DNA of 64,000 nt. Source: Candidatus Obscuribacterales bacterium (lineage in GTDB: Bacteria > Cyanobacteriota > Vampirovibrionia > Obscuribacterales > Obscuribacteraceae). The number at the start of each line of letters is the position of its first letter. Positions within the stretch are counted from its first letter, which is position 1. A program made the position numbers and the translations under genes. Where the stretch lies: assembly GCA_019752635.1 (NCBI GenBank), contig JAIELX010000073.1, positions 33,473 to 97,472 on the forward strand, written 5' to 3'. The notes under the pieces were generated by a model. The model had not been told where the DNA came from. It saw only the letters and a list, made by a program, of their open reading frames with translations, and ran no database searches. Shown here in pieces: positions 1 to 8,515 of this stretch.

Positions 1-100
1 TTGGTTTCTCAATCGTGATCTTTCGTTTTCTAATCCAAAGGACAGGCATTCGTTTCGCGTCCTTTGGTGCGCAGACGCAGAGCGACACAAGTCCGTACGG

Positions 101-463
101 ATGGAAGTCGCTCCGTTTGAATCGACGGGAGTGCTTTCCAGTCAATCGATGTCTGCCACAGAAGGAGTTGATTCGCAATCGTCGATGGGGCACAGATTGT
201 TCGGCGAACTGCATCGGTTCTCTGCGGAAGCGAGCGAGATTGCTGCTTTTGCGTCAAACGGAATTTCGTGGAGCGCGGCACGCCGACGGGATAGTTGCTA
301 CGAGCATCTTGTTGCAGCTGCACAACAGTGGCGTTTGCTCTGGTTCCTGCCGACCGAGTTAAGTGATCATCGTTTGCCCGATTTGGCGCTGATGATCAAT
401 CATTCGGACCTAAGTAACGGTGCTTTGAGCAAGGCGTGGATGGTACCACTACCCGGTCGCTAA
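101..463 (+). CDS. Hypothetical protein, weakly supported
   Basis: An open frame of 120 codons that I do not recognise. The second half (ISWSAARRRDSCYEH, then AAAQQWRLLWFLPTEL) reads like a real amphipathic helical protein, which is the only reason to list it. No convincing Shine-Dalgarno sequence precedes the ATG at 101 or the in-frame ATGs further in. Its stop overlaps by a few bases the stop of the convergent S4-domain gene. A competing frame (15-362) covers much of the same DNA, so the coding status is uncertain. Confidence 0.3.
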   Translation: MEVAPFESTGVLSSQSMSATEGVDSQSSMGHRLFGELHRFSAEASEIAAFASNGISWSAARRRDSCYEHLVAAAQQWRLLWFLPTELSDHRLPDLALMINHSDLSNGALSKAWMVPLPGR

Positions 464-690
464 CCAGTTTGTATATCCTCTAGCGTTACTTCGTATATCT
501 CGCCGAGATAACCAACAGTGTCTCCATGACGCAACTTGCGACCGCGTCTGGTTTCGGTCTCGCCATTGACCTCGACGTCTCCGCCCTGAATGATGTGTTT
601 CGCCTCACCGCCGGAAGCGACGAGTTGCAGCGCTTTCATAAATTGATCCAGCCTGATGTACGGCCTTTCGTCCACAGCGAACGTCCTCAA
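460..690 (-). CDS. S4-domain RNA-binding protein, YaaA/YbcJ type
   Basis: A 76-residue protein that is essentially one S4 RNA-binding domain. The hallmark segment runs from IRLDQFMKALQLVASGGEAK through IIQGGDVEVNGE and RRGRKLRHGDTV (about residues 12-60). Small free-standing S4 proteins of this size are common in bacteria and bind structured RNA, often ribosomal RNA; the exact target is unknown here. The length fits the family, so the start at 690 is reasonable. It converges with the weak open frame to its left and lies about 170 bp from the divergently placed GGDEF-EAL gene. In many bacteria this family sits next to recF/dnaN, which are not seen here. Confidence 0.8.
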   Translation of the reverse strand: MRTFAVDERPYIRLDQFMKALQLVASGGEAKHIIQGGDVEVNGETETRRGRKLRHGDTVGYLGEIYEVTLEDIQTG

Positions 691-864
691 AACTTGGCAC
701 CCGACTTGCCGCTTTGGACTGCGCCGTCAAAAATGAAGACGGGTGTTGTCCTGAAAAATCGAGAGAAACTCGATACTACAGCAAACTTTGCACGCAAAAA
801 TGCGCCGGTTAATGATACCTTTTTGTTTAGTCGTATTTTCGATAGAAAGAATGCTCATTAGCTA

Positions 865-2268
865 ATGACAGCCAGCGAAGTTCCATTAATGCTTTCAGTC
901 CTTGCGGGCGGGCTGGCAATAGGCTGTGGCGTGATTTACCGAAACGGGCGAGTTATTGTCAGGAAGCAACGAAAGGAAATTGCCGAGCTGAGTGAGTCGC
1001 TCAGTAGCGTCAATTCTCAGTATGAAGATGCTATGCGGCGGCTCGATGAGTTGGCAACCATCGATCCGCTCACGGATCTGAGTAATCGACGCGGGCTCGA
1101 GAGGATTCTTGCCGCTGAAATCGCGCGTGCGCAGCGAACGGGGTCTAGCCTGGTTGCCATGCTGTTGGATTGCGATGACTTTTACAAGATCAATGAATCT
1201 CTGGGGCACGCAGTCGGCGATGTTGTGCTCAAAGAAATGGTGCTGCGAATTACTACGACCTTGCGTCCTTCCGATTGTGTGGCACGAATTGGTGGCGATG
1301 AATTTGTCATCTTGCTCACCGATACTTTGATGGCGGAAGCGCTTCTCATAGCGGAACGTGTGCGGCTCTGCGTAGCCGAAAGTCCGATTCGCAATTCCAA
1401 CGACAACATCTACATGACGGCCAGTCTTGGTGTTGCCCCGTTGCCGTACGAGATTTCTTCGGTGGAAGAACTTCTGTCGCTTACCCGACATGCGCTCAAG
1501 TCCAGCAAAGTCTCGGGAAAGAATCGCGTTTCCTCCGATATGCCGGCAGAAGATGGAAACGGCGGACGAAAAGATCTGGACATTGTGCAGGAATTGCGTC
1601 AGGGCGATTGCTTCCGGTGTGTTAAACACGCTATGTATCGCTTGGCTGATGAGCACAAGGTGGGCTATGAGCTTCTGAGTCGTGGTCCTGCTGGTGCTTT
1701 TGAGATGCCGTACGACTTCTTTCGAGTCGCCATCGAAAACAATATCCTGACCCGTGTTGACTTACGTTGTTTGAAAGCTTGTATTGATGCGGCGGGAACC
1801 TTGGAGCCCGGTTCGCGGTTTGATGTGAATTTGTTCCCGTCAACCATCCTGGATACACCGATTGATCGCCTTCTTGCGCTGTTTCCTCAGGATAAGAACA
1901 TCGGAACTTTTTGTGTGGAGATAAGTGAACAGCAGTTTATTGGCGATCCCAGTTACCTCAAGGAGCACACCACTGCGCTGAAGAAAGCCGGAATACTGGT
2001 TGGCATCGATGATGTGGGCTTCGGCAGGAGCTCACTCGAGAGTCTAATATTGCTTGAGCCCGACATCGTCAAGGTCGATATCAAATACGTTGCAGGCATT
2101 GCGGTCGATTCGCAGAAACAACGACTATTGCGCCGTCTTGTGAAGGTGGTTCAGGCGTTAGGAGCCGAGCTGGTCGCCGAAGGCGTTGAGTCGCGGGATG
2201 ACCTGGAAGTTGTTCGGGATATGGGTGTGCAATACGCGCAGGGCTACCTCTGGGGCTACCCGAACTAA
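865..2268 (+). CDS. GGDEF-EAL cyclic-di-GMP signalling protein, membrane anchored
   Basis: A 467-residue protein. A single hydrophobic segment at residues 8-24 is followed by a short coiled coil (about 33-62), a GGDEF domain (about 63-225) and an EAL domain (about 240-467). The GGDEF motif is intact at 143-147, and an RxxD inhibitory-site motif (R134-D137) lies five residues before it, so diguanylate cyclase activity with product inhibition is plausible. In the EAL half the motif reads ELL, but the metal and catalytic positions are kept: E269, N322, E352, D382-D383, K404, E439 and Q459. Both activities may therefore be present. There is no recognisable sensor domain beyond the membrane anchor. 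An in-frame stop at 859-861 limits the start to 865 or the ATG at 889; neither has a strong ribosome site. Confidence 0.9.
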   Translation: MTASEVPLMLSVLAGGLAIGCGVIYRNGRVIVRKQRKEIAELSESLSSVNSQYEDAMRRLDELATIDPLTDLSNRRGLERILAAEIARAQRTGSSLVAMLLDCDDFYKINESLGHAVGDVVLKEMVLRITTTLRPSDCVARIGGDEFVILLTDTLMAEALLIAERVRLCVAESPIRNSNDNIYMTASLGVAPLPYEISSVEELLSLTRHALKSSKVSGKNRVSSDMPAEDGNGGRKDLDIVQELRQGDCFRCVKHAMYRLADEHKVGYELLSRGPAGAFEMPYDFFRVAIENNILTRVDLRCLKACIDAAGTLEPGSRFDVNLFPSTILDTPIDRLLALFPQDKNIGTFCVEISEQQFIGDPSYLKEHTTALKKAGILVGIDDVGFGRSSLESLILLEPDIVKVDIKYVAGIAVDSQKQRLLRRLVKVVQALGAELVAEGVESRDDLEVVRDMGVQYAQGYLWGYPN

Positions 2269-2379
2269 GCTGTTTTACCAACTGAGAACGCGGCGTTCGG
2301 TAACAGCAATCTATCCGACCTATGTTAGCGCCTCGCTTGTTAACTGCGGTGGAGCCGCGAGACAACCAGCAAGTCGAGA

Positions 2380-2410
2380 TTGACAAAGTCGCGATTTAGA
2401 CTTATTCTAA
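2380..2410 (+). promoter_or_regulatory. Sigma-70-type promoter overlapped by a PerR-type operator
   Basis: TTGACA at 2380-2385 and TATTCT at 2403-2408 are separated by exactly 17 bases. The 15-base sequence TTAGACTTATTCTAA at 2396-2410 is a 7-1-7 inverted repeat with one mismatched pair. It agrees with the PerR box consensus TTATAATNATTATAA at 11 of 14 defined positions. The operator covers the spacer end and the -10 element, so a bound PerR-type repressor would block transcription of the regulator gene and probably of the rubrerythrin gene behind it. Confidence 0.7.
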
Positions 2411-2442
2411 ATACAGACAGATTATAACGCGGAGTTTGTGTT

Positions 2443-2841
2443 GTGGGTGAAGTTGAAAAGATGCTTGTGGCGCGCGGGGTTAAACCCACGGCGCAGCGAG
2501 TGGTCATCGCGGAGTACGTGCTAAACGCGCACTCGCATCCCACCGCAGATGATGTTTTGCAAGCTGTGGCCGAAAAACTTCCTGTTCTCTCCAGAGCAAC
2601 CGTGTACAACACGCTTCACGCTCTAGTGGAAGCGGGAGTTTTGCAAGAAGTCGTAACTGATGCAGGTTGCGTTCGTTATGACGCTAATACCGAGGAGCAT
2701 CACCATTTTGTCGATGTGAAATCCGGCCGAATTTTCGACGTGCCAAAGGAAATGGTTCCTGAGTTAAAAGAAAACATCGGCGCTTCATTTAAGGTGCACG
2801 GCTACAAAGTAGTTTTTTACGGCGAGTTACTCGACGAGTGA
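2443..2841 (+). CDS. Fur-superfamily regulator, PerR-like, without structural zinc cysteines
   Basis: A 132-residue Fur-superfamily repressor with an N-terminal winged helix (about 1-80, including PTAQRVVIAEYV and SRATVYNTLHALVEAG) and a short C-terminal dimer domain. The regulatory metal ligands match PerR: H32, D80, H86, H88 and D99. Aspartate at the last position (Glu in Fur) is the residue pattern known for peroxide sensing by iron-dependent histidine oxidation. The usual CxxC pair after the His cluster is replaced by D91 and S94, and the protein ends before a second CxxC could occur, so the structural zinc site is absent. The GTG start has a GGAG eight bases upstream. The gene sits behind a promoter with a PerR-type box and just before a rubrerythrin gene, which supports autoregulated peroxide defence. 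Confidence 0.85.
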   Translation: MGEVEKMLVARGVKPTAQRVVIAEYVLNAHSHPTADDVLQAVAEKLPVLSRATVYNTLHALVEAGVLQEVVTDAGCVRYDANTEEHHHFVDVKSGRIFDVPKEMVPELKENIGASFKVHGYKVVFYGELLDE

Positions 2842-2918
2842 AGCCGCAGAAGTAACGTAAATCCAAGCAATTGAAAAACACTAAGAAGGGGATCAGTAAA
2901 GGTCCTCGGGAGGTCAAC

Positions 2919-3422
2919 ATGCATATTCAAGATAACACCAAAACATCCGAGAACTTGCACGCCGCATTTGCAGGCGAGTCGATGGCTAATCGCAAGTATT
3001 TGTACTTCGCTAAAGTGGCGCGCAAGCTTGGTAACGAAGAAGTCGCCAAACTATTCGAAGAGACCGCGCATCAAGAGACAGGGCACGCTTTTTCGCACCT
3101 CGAGTTGATGTACCCGCCGTCGGAACTCACCGTGGAGAAGATACTAGAACTCGCCGTTGAAGGTGAACTGTATGAGAGCAATCAGATGTATCCGGAATTC
3201 GAGCGCATCGCCTATGAGGAGGGCCGTATGGATGCTGTGGCCGAATTCCAGGATCAAGCCGCCGAATCCAAAGAGCACGCTGCGATTTTCGAGCAAGCAG
3301 CAAAGCGCTTCCATGCTTTGACCATGGTCGAGAAATACCACGCTGGCAAGTATCAGAAGGCCTTGGATAATGTTCGCGAGTCCGAAAAAGTGGTAGTTTC
3401 AGAGCTGAAAGAAATCGCCTAA
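2919..3422 (+). CDS. Rubrerythrin-family diiron protein without rubredoxin domain
   Basis: A 167-residue ferritin-like four-helix protein. The diiron ligands of rubrerythrin are present: E20, E53-x-x-H56, E93 and E116-x-x-E119-H120. The C-terminal rubredoxin domain with its two CxxC knuckles is missing; this resembles the erythrin or sulerythrin subgroup, which reduces peroxide using an external electron donor. I place the start at 2919 because GGGAGGT lies four bases upstream; an in-frame TTG at 2871 would add 16 unconserved residues. It follows the PerR-like regulator by 77 bp and is probably co-transcribed and de-repressed with it under peroxide stress. Confidence 0.88.
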   Translation: MHIQDNTKTSENLHAAFAGESMANRKYLYFAKVARKLGNEEVAKLFEETAHQETGHAFSHLELMYPPSELTVEKILELAVEGELYESNQMYPEFERIAYEEGRMDAVAEFQDQAAESKEHAAIFEQAAKRFHALTMVEKYHAGKYQKALDNVRESEKVVVSELKEIA

Positions 3423-3435
3423 TCACCGCGCGTCA

Positions 3436-3470
3436 GTCGCGGGGGCCGGATTCTTGCCGGACCCCGCGAC
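3436..3470 (+). terminator. GC-rich hairpin after rubrerythrin gene
   Basis: GTCGCGGGG plus CCGG pairs with CCGG plus CCCCGCGAC around the loop ATTCTTG, a 13-14 bp stem with one mismatch. No T-run follows (CATTCGCG), so it is either a weak intrinsic terminator or a 3' end-stabilising hairpin for the PerR/rubrerythrin transcript. Confidence 0.5.
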
Positions 3471-3555
3471 CATTCGCGTGCAGCTGAACGCGCAGCGCTG
3501 GCGTACCTCTCGCTTCTAACGCGAGTCTCACCGATTTGCAAATCGAATCGCGTTT

Positions 3556-5400
3556 TTAGTATCCCGGGCTTCCGAGTTTGCTTCGTTCATGACGCGCTGC
3601 CGCTGCGTTCCTGTCTCGGGTAGCGTTGTCTTCCCTGCGCTGCGCGTCTTCGCGGTTTCTTCGCTCAATGGCGTCGATATCGCTTTTATCAATTCGACGA
3701 CCGGAGCCCGAACTGCTATAGCTACCGCCAGCTGGTCTTGCGTAGTTTGAGCCGTAGCCGTCTTCGCTATACCGCGGCGTGTACTTAAACGAAGCCATAT
3801 ATTCTTCTGTCGCCTTCGATTTCAGCCAAGGCTTACTGCCAATGGCGCTTATAACGTAGAAATGCGAGCCTATTACTGCCATGCGAAGCCGAGCCGAAGC
3901 TTCTATGCCGTGGCGGGCTAACTCCTTCGCTCCGTCGCTGTCTTTTCCGATTCCGGAAAGGATGAGCTCGCGGCCGACTCCTCCTGGAACATTCCAGATG
4001 TAGTGCGACGTTTCTTTTGCGTTGAAGCTCTTGATGTAGATGGCGCACAGTAGGTCCATAATCATGTTGGCCGGCTTGTGAGACAGATTGCCGGGGCAGT
4101 TGATGTAGCAAACGTCGTAAAGACCGAATGGCAGCTCGACGCACTTGTAGTGTACCGAACGCAAATTGGAATGATCTTTGTATGCCATTTCCGGCTTGCC
4201 TGGTAGAAGGATGCTGAACTCACCATCAGGGAACGAAAGTCGCGATAGTTTGCCGCTTGTAGTGGGGCCCACAGGTGCTGGTTTTGAGCGCATTTGCTCG
4301 ACTTTGAAGCCCTTTTGCTCCATCAGTGCGAGCATGCCTTTGTCCGTACCCATGTGCGCGCCGCCAACAGCTACGAAATGTGGACCGGGTCCCTTCATCT
4401 GGCGAAGCAAGCTGTCAACCATAGTGACGTTGCGGTCGAAGACTATGCGCTTATACTCGGCCCGGCTTTCTGCGTTGGTCTTGTTCTCATCCAGGTCTCG
4501 ACTATCAAACTTCACCAGGTCTGCTTCTCTCCATAGCCGCAAGATTTCGTCCAAGCGGCCCTGGCACTCTTTCATGTCGGCAAACATTGAACCCAGTTCT
4601 TTGTCTAGCTGTTTGCCGGACTTTCCGGCTTCGATGGCGCTGGCGCCGGCGATGTGCATCTCCATTGGCTCCAGACCGATGACCGGTTTCTTTAATCTCT
4701 TTGCTTGCTCGTAGAAATGCTCATCAATCCCCAGTTCGGGCTTGTACCCTGCGCGACGAAGGGACGATGTTGCTATGCACGCACCGGCGAACGCAGGCTG
4801 CAGCTGTTCGTACATGTCCATGGATTCTCCGGCCCAATTCAAATAGTCTTTGAAGACCTTTTTTGTTTCGGGCGACAAGTGTTTCGAGAGACAGTCACCT
4901 TTCACGTACATGGTTTTGTCTTCTTGCAACTTTGCCAGTTTAGCGTTACCCGTCATGCTGCATTCCAAATAGAGCGCTTTCGACTCCTGGAACGCTTGTT
5001 CCATTTCTTTCGGTAATGGATAGAAATTTGCCTTTGCTACGTGGATAGTCCCGAGGAGGTAGACGACCTGATCACCCTTCGTTGCTTTCCACATGAACAT
5101 TTTGTAGCCGGGATGTTGCTCGACAGCCGCCGCACTCACGGTGCCGGACAGAGGCGCGGCGGGGGCCGCGGTAGTGCCGGTGAGAACACTGGTGAAGCCG
5201 CTCGGACCGGAAGCCGATGCGGGTGCCGCTGCTGGCGAGGATGCCGGGGCCGCTGCACTTCCTGTCGAACCTGGCGTCGCTTCCTCCGCTTCACCATCCT
5301 GTTCCATTTGATCTTCTTCTATGGATGCTTCAGCGCGGTTCGGGACACAGACAACCGCATTGCAGCAAAGGACAACCACGAGTATCAATGCTCGCCACAT
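3556..5400 (-). CDS. Secreted TraB/GumN family protein with extra C-terminal domain
   Basis: A 614-residue protein. Residues 1-25 form a signal peptide, possibly with a lipobox-like cysteine region (LCCNAVVC). Residues 30-95 are an acidic then Ala/Pro/Ser-rich linker. From about 100 to 375 it is a TraB/GumN (PF01963) domain: MFMWKATKGDQVVYLLGTIH carries the N-terminal GTIH motif at 117-120, and HFVAVGGAHMGTDKGMLAL is the conserved second motif. The family is thought to be metal-dependent peptidase- or hydrolase-like, and the physiological substrate is usually unknown. Residues 380-550 form a further domain I do not recognise (SFPDGEFSILLPGKPE onward), ending in a tail rich in Arg, Glu and Asp. 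GGAGGT lies six bases before the start. The gene stands alone between convergent and divergent neighbours. Confidence 0.85.
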   Translation of the reverse strand: MWRALILVVVLCCNAVVCVPNRAEASIEEDQMEQDGEAEEATPGSTGSAAAPASSPAAAPASASGPSGFTSVLTGTTAAPAAPLSGTVSAAAVEQHPGYKMFMWKATKGDQVVYLLGTIHVAKANFYPLPKEMEQAFQESKALYLECSMTGNAKLAKLQEDKTMYVKGDCLSKHLSPETKKVFKDYLNWAGESMDMYEQLQPAFAGACIATSSLRRAGYKPELGIDEHFYEQAKRLKKPVIGLEPMEMHIAGASAIEAGKSGKQLDKELGSMFADMKECQGRLDEILRLWREADLVKFDSRDLDENKTNAESRAEYKRIVFDRNVTMVDSLLRQMKGPGPHFVAVGGAHMGTDKGMLALMEQKGFKVEQMRSKPAPVGPTTSGKLSRLSFPDGEFSILLPGKPEMAYKDHSNLRSVHYKCVELPFGLYDVCYINCPGNLSHKPANMIMDLLCAIYIKSFNAKETSHYIWNVPGGVGRELILSGIGKDSDGAKELARHGIEASARLRMAVIGSHFYVISAIGSKPWLKSKATEEYMASFKYTPRYSEDGYGSNYARPAGGSYSSSGSGRRIDKSDIDAIERRNREDAQRREDNATRDRNAAAARHERSKLGSPGY

Positions 5401-5762
5401 ACACTAACCTCCCCACCCACTAAATGTGTCATTCCACTTCGAATGTTCGTCAAAACCCTACAAACTGTGTCCTTATACTCACTGGACGGTTAGGGATGAA
5501 GCGGAGCGGCAATCATAGGAATCAAGCAACGGTTACTGAAATGTGGGACGAGGCGATCGAATTCCGTCTCAAAGTTCCGGGGCGATGACCGTCCCTGATC
5601 CCGGCGACTGGACTTATGGCAAGTCGCCGGGTTAAAGCTGGTATCATTCAAACCATTGCCGGCACAGGATTATCGAATGCGGTTACTTGAAAAAACTTTG
5701 CATTGATACGTCTTCAAAAAGTCGGCTTAACTGCAGAGTATAGAGAAATGCCGGGAGCGAGC
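5401..5762. other. Intergenic region between divergent TraB and VIT genes
   Basis: No gene is credible here. It must hold the promoters for both divergent neighbours. A perfect 10-bp inverted repeat (CCCGGCGACT / AGTCGCCGGG, 5600-5609 and 5622-5631) sits in the middle, with a 12-base loop and no T-run. It could be an operator, a transcript leader hairpin or a weak terminator. Confidence 0.5.
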
Positions 5763-6461
5763 ATGCCGAAGTCACACAGAGAGACCCATAAACTAGATAG
5801 CAGCGGTTGGTTGCGTGCGGCCGTGTTGGGCGCAAATGATGGAATTGTCTCCACTGCCAGTTTGATTCTGGGGGTTGCGGCTTCCGGTGCCGAGCACTCG
5901 AACATCTTGATCGCCGGCTTTGCAGGACTGGCTGCCGGTGCGATGTCGATGGCGTCCGGTGAGTATGTGTCTGTTTCCTCTCAGAAGGATACCGAGCTAG
6001 CGGCCATCAATCAGGAACGGCGGGAAATCGCTGAAAATTTCGCAAGCGAACAGAAAGAACTGGCAATGATTTACGTTCGCCGCGGACTCGATAGGGAACT
6101 TGCAAATGAGGTTGCGGAAAAGCTGATGCGACATAATTCGCTCGAGGCTCACGCTCGCGACGAACTCGGAATTACTGAGATGACATCGGCTAGACCGCTG
6201 CAGGCGGCGATGGCATCGGCAGGCAGTTTCGCTGTGGGAGCGGCGCTTCCACTTGCCGTTGTTATGCTCGCACCGCGTCCCTACCTTGTGTCGTCCATCG
6301 TGTGTGGCGCTCTGTTTCTCTTAGCTGTTTTGGGTGGTTGGGCTGCGCACGTCGGTGGCGCGAAGATTTTTCCTGCCGTTATTCGGGTTGTGTTTTGGAG
6401 CGCGCTTGCTCTGGCTATCACTTATGGTGTCGGTACCGTTACCGGTCACACCACCTCATAG
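5763..6461 (+). CDS. VIT1/CCC1-family Fe2+/Mn2+ transporter
   Basis: A 232-residue integral membrane protein of the VIT1/CCC1 (DUF125) family. The hallmark WLRAAVLGANDGIVSTASLI is close to the N-terminus and is followed by GAMSMASGEYVSVSSQKD. A central cytoplasmic helical segment rich in Glu (about residues 75-145) corresponds to the metal-binding region seen in plant VIT1. Three more hydrophobic segments follow. Family members move ferrous iron or manganese out of the cytosol, usually in exchange for protons. I chose the ATG at 5763 because GGGAG lies five bases upstream and the family starts close to this point; upstream ATG 5748 and TTG 5703 are alternatives. It ends seven bases before the convergent DUF2252 gene. 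Confidence 0.88.
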   Translation: MPKSHRETHKLDSSGWLRAAVLGANDGIVSTASLILGVAASGAEHSNILIAGFAGLAAGAMSMASGEYVSVSSQKDTELAAINQERREIAENFASEQKELAMIYVRRGLDRELANEVAEKLMRHNSLEAHARDELGITEMTSARPLQAAMASAGSFAVGAALPLAVVMLAPRPYLVSSIVCGALFLLAVLGGWAAHVGGAKIFPAVIRVVFWSALALAITYGVGTVTGHTTS

Positions 6462-6468
6462 AACAAAG

Positions 6469-8349
6469 TTAGTTTTCGCGTTTCCATTCTTTGAAATCTT
6501 GCTCCGTACTTTTGGTCATGGATTCTGCTGCATCGGAGAGCCAGTTACGGCTACGTTTTGAGAGGTCGGATAGCAATCGTGCAGCCGTGTTCGGCGTACC
6601 TGCGTGCACGTTTGCTGTTTCAAAGCCCATTGCGTACAGCACAAGACGTTCATCTCCCGCGCTTTTCAATTTCGCAAGGTCGACTTTGATGCGACTGGGC
6701 GAGAGGCGCCTGGTTACCCAGCCGTCACCGATACTGATGCCGGCATCGTGTGCTCTAACTGCTGCCTTCATGATATCCAATGAGTTTGATGCTCCACCAA
6801 TCTTTCCTTCCGCGAAATCGGTGGCCGGAGGCAACACCACTTTCGCTTCAGAGGCTAAAGGTTTGTTTCCCTCCTCGCCGATTGCAACAAAACGAGCGCG
6901 GCCCAAACTGCCGACACCGGCTTGTCTCTTTCCGAAATGAACATCGCTAACTGTGTCCGGGAGTAACGCCAACATGGACTGACGGGCCTGCGACGGAATC
7001 GCAGCGGTATCAATAGTGGTGATTTGGCTGTTTAACTGACGCCAGAAGTCCTTGGCTTCGGATGATTGGGCTTTTACAATTCTGGCAAGCTGCGCATGCT
7101 CGTCAAGCAAGAATGGCCGCCCGTGAATCTTCAATGAGTCTTCATAACCTGCTAGAACAATCTTGGAAGCTTCCTTCAGTCCGATTGAAAAATCACTTTG
7201 TCCTTTCAAGAGCTTGGCGCTGACGAGAAGGCGGACCAGGTCGTTGGTGTATGGCAGTCGCGCCGCTTCGTCAAAATCGTTGATTCCCCAGGCTCGTCGT
7301 CCTCGGGCATCTTTCCATGTGCCGAAGTTTCCCACATGCAAGTCGCCCACTGAGTTGACTTTATGAGTGTTTTGTAGTTCGGGCAAAATTGCGGGAAAGC
7401 GCTTGGCCCAAAGATAATAGGTACCGCGCAGAAAGTTGAGCGGATCAGCTGACAATTTCGCGTGCTTCGCCGCGATGTCGTCCGCAATAACTGTAGTATG
7501 GCGGGCCATCCAGCTCTCGTATTCTGCAGTAAGCGGTGTGACTCGCGGTGATTCCTCGGCACGAGTAACAACTGCCCCGGATGACCTGTCCGAGCCCGGT
7601 AGTCGATCCGACTTTTCTCCGCCTCCAGATGCTCCGTTCTGCGGTGACTTTCGGGTGTCTACCGACAGGTCCGACAACTTCTTGCTCAGCACAGGGAGAG
7701 TGACGTTAATGAAGCCACCATGTACGATCGCTTTCATTCTGTCATTCATCGTGAGACTGTGCGATTCACCCGCGAGGGACGAAACGAAACTGGTGGTCTC
7801 CATTCCTGCCAGTGCCCCGGCCGAACCCACTGTCACACGACCGAGTCCGGTATAGATTCGCGAATTGCTTATTGCCTTTGACCTTCCGAGCCAATGGTTC
7901 CCCGCTGAGAACGCGGAGAACGCGGCTAGCGAGCCAAGCGCATTTCCCGAGCGAGTTTCATTTCTGTCAGGGCAGCGCGCAAAGTCGAATAAACCGGCGC
8001 CAACTATTTGAGCGGTGGTATCACTTCGCATCATAGCTGCGAGTTCACCACCTGCCGCCATTTTTCCGCCAATAGATCGCAAACCGATTCCTGCGACCTT
8101 TCCAGCCAAAGCGTACGTTAGGCATGCACCGGCTGCCGAAGAGAATGTTTGTAGCAGCCATGGATTGCTAAAGGGGGCCGCTTCAGGCACTGTCGGTGGT
8201 GCAATCTTTTCTGCTGCGAAATTATTGTAGATCTGCCGAACTCCGGTTCCATTTATGAATGGATGCCAGACATTTTCGGACAAATTTTGCGCAGAGAAGT
8301 CTGCTTGCTTCTCTGCCACCACAAGTTCGGATATGGTGAGGTCTTCCAA
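6469..8349 (-). CDS. DUF2252 protein with N-terminal hydrophobic extension
   Basis: A predicted 626-residue protein. The C-terminal half (about 270-600) is DUF2252, a family with a protein-kinase or aminoglycoside-phosphotransferase-like fold. The key motifs are SVGDLHVGNFGTW near residue 335 and WGINDFDEAARLPYTNDLVR near 355; they resemble a catalytic HxDxxxxN loop and a metal-binding Asp. The substrate of the family is not known to me. The first 230 residues are Gly/Ala-rich with several weakly hydrophobic stretches (SSAAGACLTYALAGKVAGIG and similar), which is not part of the standard family and may attach the protein to a membrane. The start is uncertain: the frame opens at a TTG (8349) without a clear ribosome site. 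Confidence 0.75.
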   Translation of the reverse strand: MEDLTISELVVAEKQADFSAQNLSENVWHPFINGTGVRQIYNNFAAEKIAPPTVPEAAPFSNPWLLQTFSSAAGACLTYALAGKVAGIGLRSIGGKMAAGGELAAMMRSDTTAQIVGAGLFDFARCPDRNETRSGNALGSLAAFSAFSAGNHWLGRSKAISNSRIYTGLGRVTVGSAGALAGMETTSFVSSLAGESHSLTMNDRMKAIVHGGFINVTLPVLSKKLSDLSVDTRKSPQNGASGGGEKSDRLPGSDRSSGAVVTRAEESPRVTPLTAEYESWMARHTTVIADDIAAKHAKLSADPLNFLRGTYYLWAKRFPAILPELQNTHKVNSVGDLHVGNFGTWKDARGRRAWGINDFDEAARLPYTNDLVRLLVSAKLLKGQSDFSIGLKEASKIVLAGYEDSLKIHGRPFLLDEHAQLARIVKAQSSEAKDFWRQLNSQITTIDTAAIPSQARQSMLALLPDTVSDVHFGKRQAGVGSLGRARFVAIGEEGNKPLASEAKVVLPPATDFAEGKIGGASNSLDIMKAAVRAHDAGISIGDGWVTRRLSPSRIKVDLAKLKSAGDERLVLYAMGFETANVHAGTPNTAARLLSDLSKRSRNWLSDAAESMTKSTEQDFKEWKREN

Positions 8350-8475
8350 ATGGCCAGCTCGCGTTACCCATTGGCATCATATGGCAGCCCGCTGTTGGCG
8401 GTGATTTAGAAAGGCTAATCTCTGCGTAATCTCCCCACTGAAGTGCGCTTTCCCCTGCGCGCACCTCTAAAACAC

Positions 8476-8507
8476 CTGGTCGGAAACTCGAGCGAATCTC
8501 CGACCAG
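8476..8507 (-). terminator. Intrinsic terminator for the small gene at 8516-8704
   Basis: CTGGTCGGA (8476-8484) and TCCGACCAG (8499-8507) form a perfect 9-bp stem with a 14-base loop. Read on the minus strand it begins nine bases after the stop of the 62-residue gene and is followed by GTGTTTTA, a short T-rich stretch. Confidence 0.6.
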
Positions 8508-8515
8508 CAAGCCGT

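Noticed and set aside
526..861. 111-codon plus-strand open frame
   Set aside because: Opposite strand of the S4-domain gene, with a low-complexity end; no ribosome site.
895..1656. 253-codon minus-strand open frame
   Set aside because: Antisense to the GGDEF-EAL gene, whose domain motifs are unmistakable; no translation signal.
8222..8464. 80-codon minus-strand frame overlapping the DUF2252 start
   Set aside because: Not protein-like in its second half, which lies over the DUF2252 N-terminus. It could hint at a frameshift near 8350, but I cannot support it as a gene.
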